Made by a program: the position numbers and the translations under genes. 64,000 nt of DNA from CAIYTF01 sp963664845 (GTDB lineage: Bacteria; Bacteroidota; Ignavibacteria; Ignavibacteriales; Ignavibacteriaceae). The notes below the pieces were generated by a model. It did no database searches. It was not told where the DNA came from and saw only the letters and a list, made by a program, of their open reading frames with translations. Positions 63,608 through 64,000 of the stretch are shown in pieces (the stretch's first letter is position 1; each line of letters begins with the position of its first letter). The stretch spans positions 3,968,001 to 4,032,000 of the forward strand of contig OY761615.1 in assembly GCA_963664845.1 (NCBI GenBank), read 5' to 3'.

Positions 63608-64000
63608 TTGAATAATCTGAAACTTCGGAAAACACCAGTGATCACCATTAGGAACATAAAAAAATACTTCAAAGAGGTTAAAGCCGTCAATGATGTCAGC
63701 TTTGAGATTGGGAGCGGTGAATTTGTAGCACTCTTGGGGCCAAACGGAGCAGGGAAAACAACCCTCATGGAGATGATGGAAGGCATCCAGTTCCCTGATA
63801 GTGGTGAGATAACCATTAAGGGGCTGTCCTGGAAAAAGAATCCAGACGAGCTGCGCCGCATTATAGGTATCTCCCTGCAGGAAACGTTTTTCATAGAAAA
63901 ACTCTCCGTACTGGAAACCCTGGAACTATTCTCCTCCTTCTATGATCTACCCGCGGAACGTGCGGCAGAAGCATTGAAACTTATTGCGTTGGAGGAGAAG
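63608..64000 (+). CDS. ABC transporter ATP-binding protein, cut by the window edge
   Basis: The first 131 codons of an ABC ATPase. ITIRNIKKYFKEVKAVNDVS (about 12-31), Walker A LLGPNGAGKTT (about 44-54) and the Q-loop region ISLQETFFIEKLSVLETLEL are present; the signature and Walker B lie beyond the edge. The pattern with F-K-E-V-K-A-V-N-D-V-S-F-E-I fits CcmA-type exporters of unknown cargo. The frame opens after a TAA at 63599; TTG at 63608 is the first start, GTG at 63638 an alternative that also begins a normal ABC N-terminus. Confidence 0.92.
   Translation, partial: MNNLKLRKTPVITIRNIKKYFKEVKAVNDVSFEIGSGEFVALLGPNGAGKTTLMEMMEGIQFPDSGEITIKGLSWKKNPDELRRIIGISLQETFFIEKLSVLETLELFSSFYDLPAERAAEALKLIALEEK

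Overview
The window looks like chromosome from a Gram-negative member of the Bacteroidota/Ignavibacteriota/Chlorobiota (FCB) group. Four observations point there. Three secreted proteins (56179-62631), plus one decayed remnant near 27 kb, end in a type IX secretion sorting tail with an NPFNP-type motif. An exbB-exbD-exbD-tonB-PstS-TPR cluster has the arrangement common in Bacteroidota. uppS is followed directly by bamA. Several genes have the Bacteroidota-type -7 box TAnnTTTG upstream. Succinate dehydrogenase/fumarate reductase, two hemerythrins, a P450 and a photolyase suggest a respiring cell that meets oxygen and light. I saw no rRNA, tRNA or CRISPR array.

Layout. 1-2726: envelope genes bamA (cut by the window edge) and uppS. 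2952-10735: a TonB energy-transduction cluster read leftward (exbB, two exbD, tonB, a small membrane protein, a second tonB, a PstS-like lipoprotein, a TPR protein). 11019-22140: a signalling block with a 1658-residue hybrid histidine kinase, then a compact operon of SiaB-like kinase, SiaC-like phosphoprotein, a short coiled-coil protein and a TPR protein with three CbxX-type AAA+ modules, then a VWA protein. 22541-26383: a hemerythrin and sdhCAB. 26384-27536: a gene-poor stretch holding a frameshifted sorting-tail remnant. 27537-32043: a methyltransferase, rlmD, a histidine kinase and a second hemerythrin.

32400-36050 is an AT-rich accessory island: an orphan terminase-small-subunit-like gene with a duplicated tail, a putative restriction-endonuclease-fold protein, a HEPN-like protein, and broken fragments including a DUF1016/YhcG-type nuclease. 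36060-55714 is mostly housekeeping and signalling: alaS, pepF, outer-membrane proteins, an RsbW-like ATPase, a beta-CASP hydrolase, a hybrid kinase, a phr-P450-prmA operon, two unusual receiver proteins and recQ. 56179-62631 holds three type IX-secreted proteins, two of them close paralogues with 14 YCF48/BNR-like repeats each. The window ends in the start of an ABC transporter ATPase, preceded by a possible Mu-like portal fragment.

The most interesting candidate for an undescribed system is the operon at 11977-16954, with the possible addition of the VWA gene at 11019. A SiaB/SiaC kinase-phosphoprotein switch, normally known for controlling a cyclase, is here tightly linked to a triple AAA+ remodelling ATPase. 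A short free-standing helical protein sits between them and could be the adaptor. No SiaA phosphatase or SiaD cyclase is present in the window. The second candidate is the nuclease-like plus HEPN-like pair in the AT-rich island, possibly a defence or toxin-antitoxin module.
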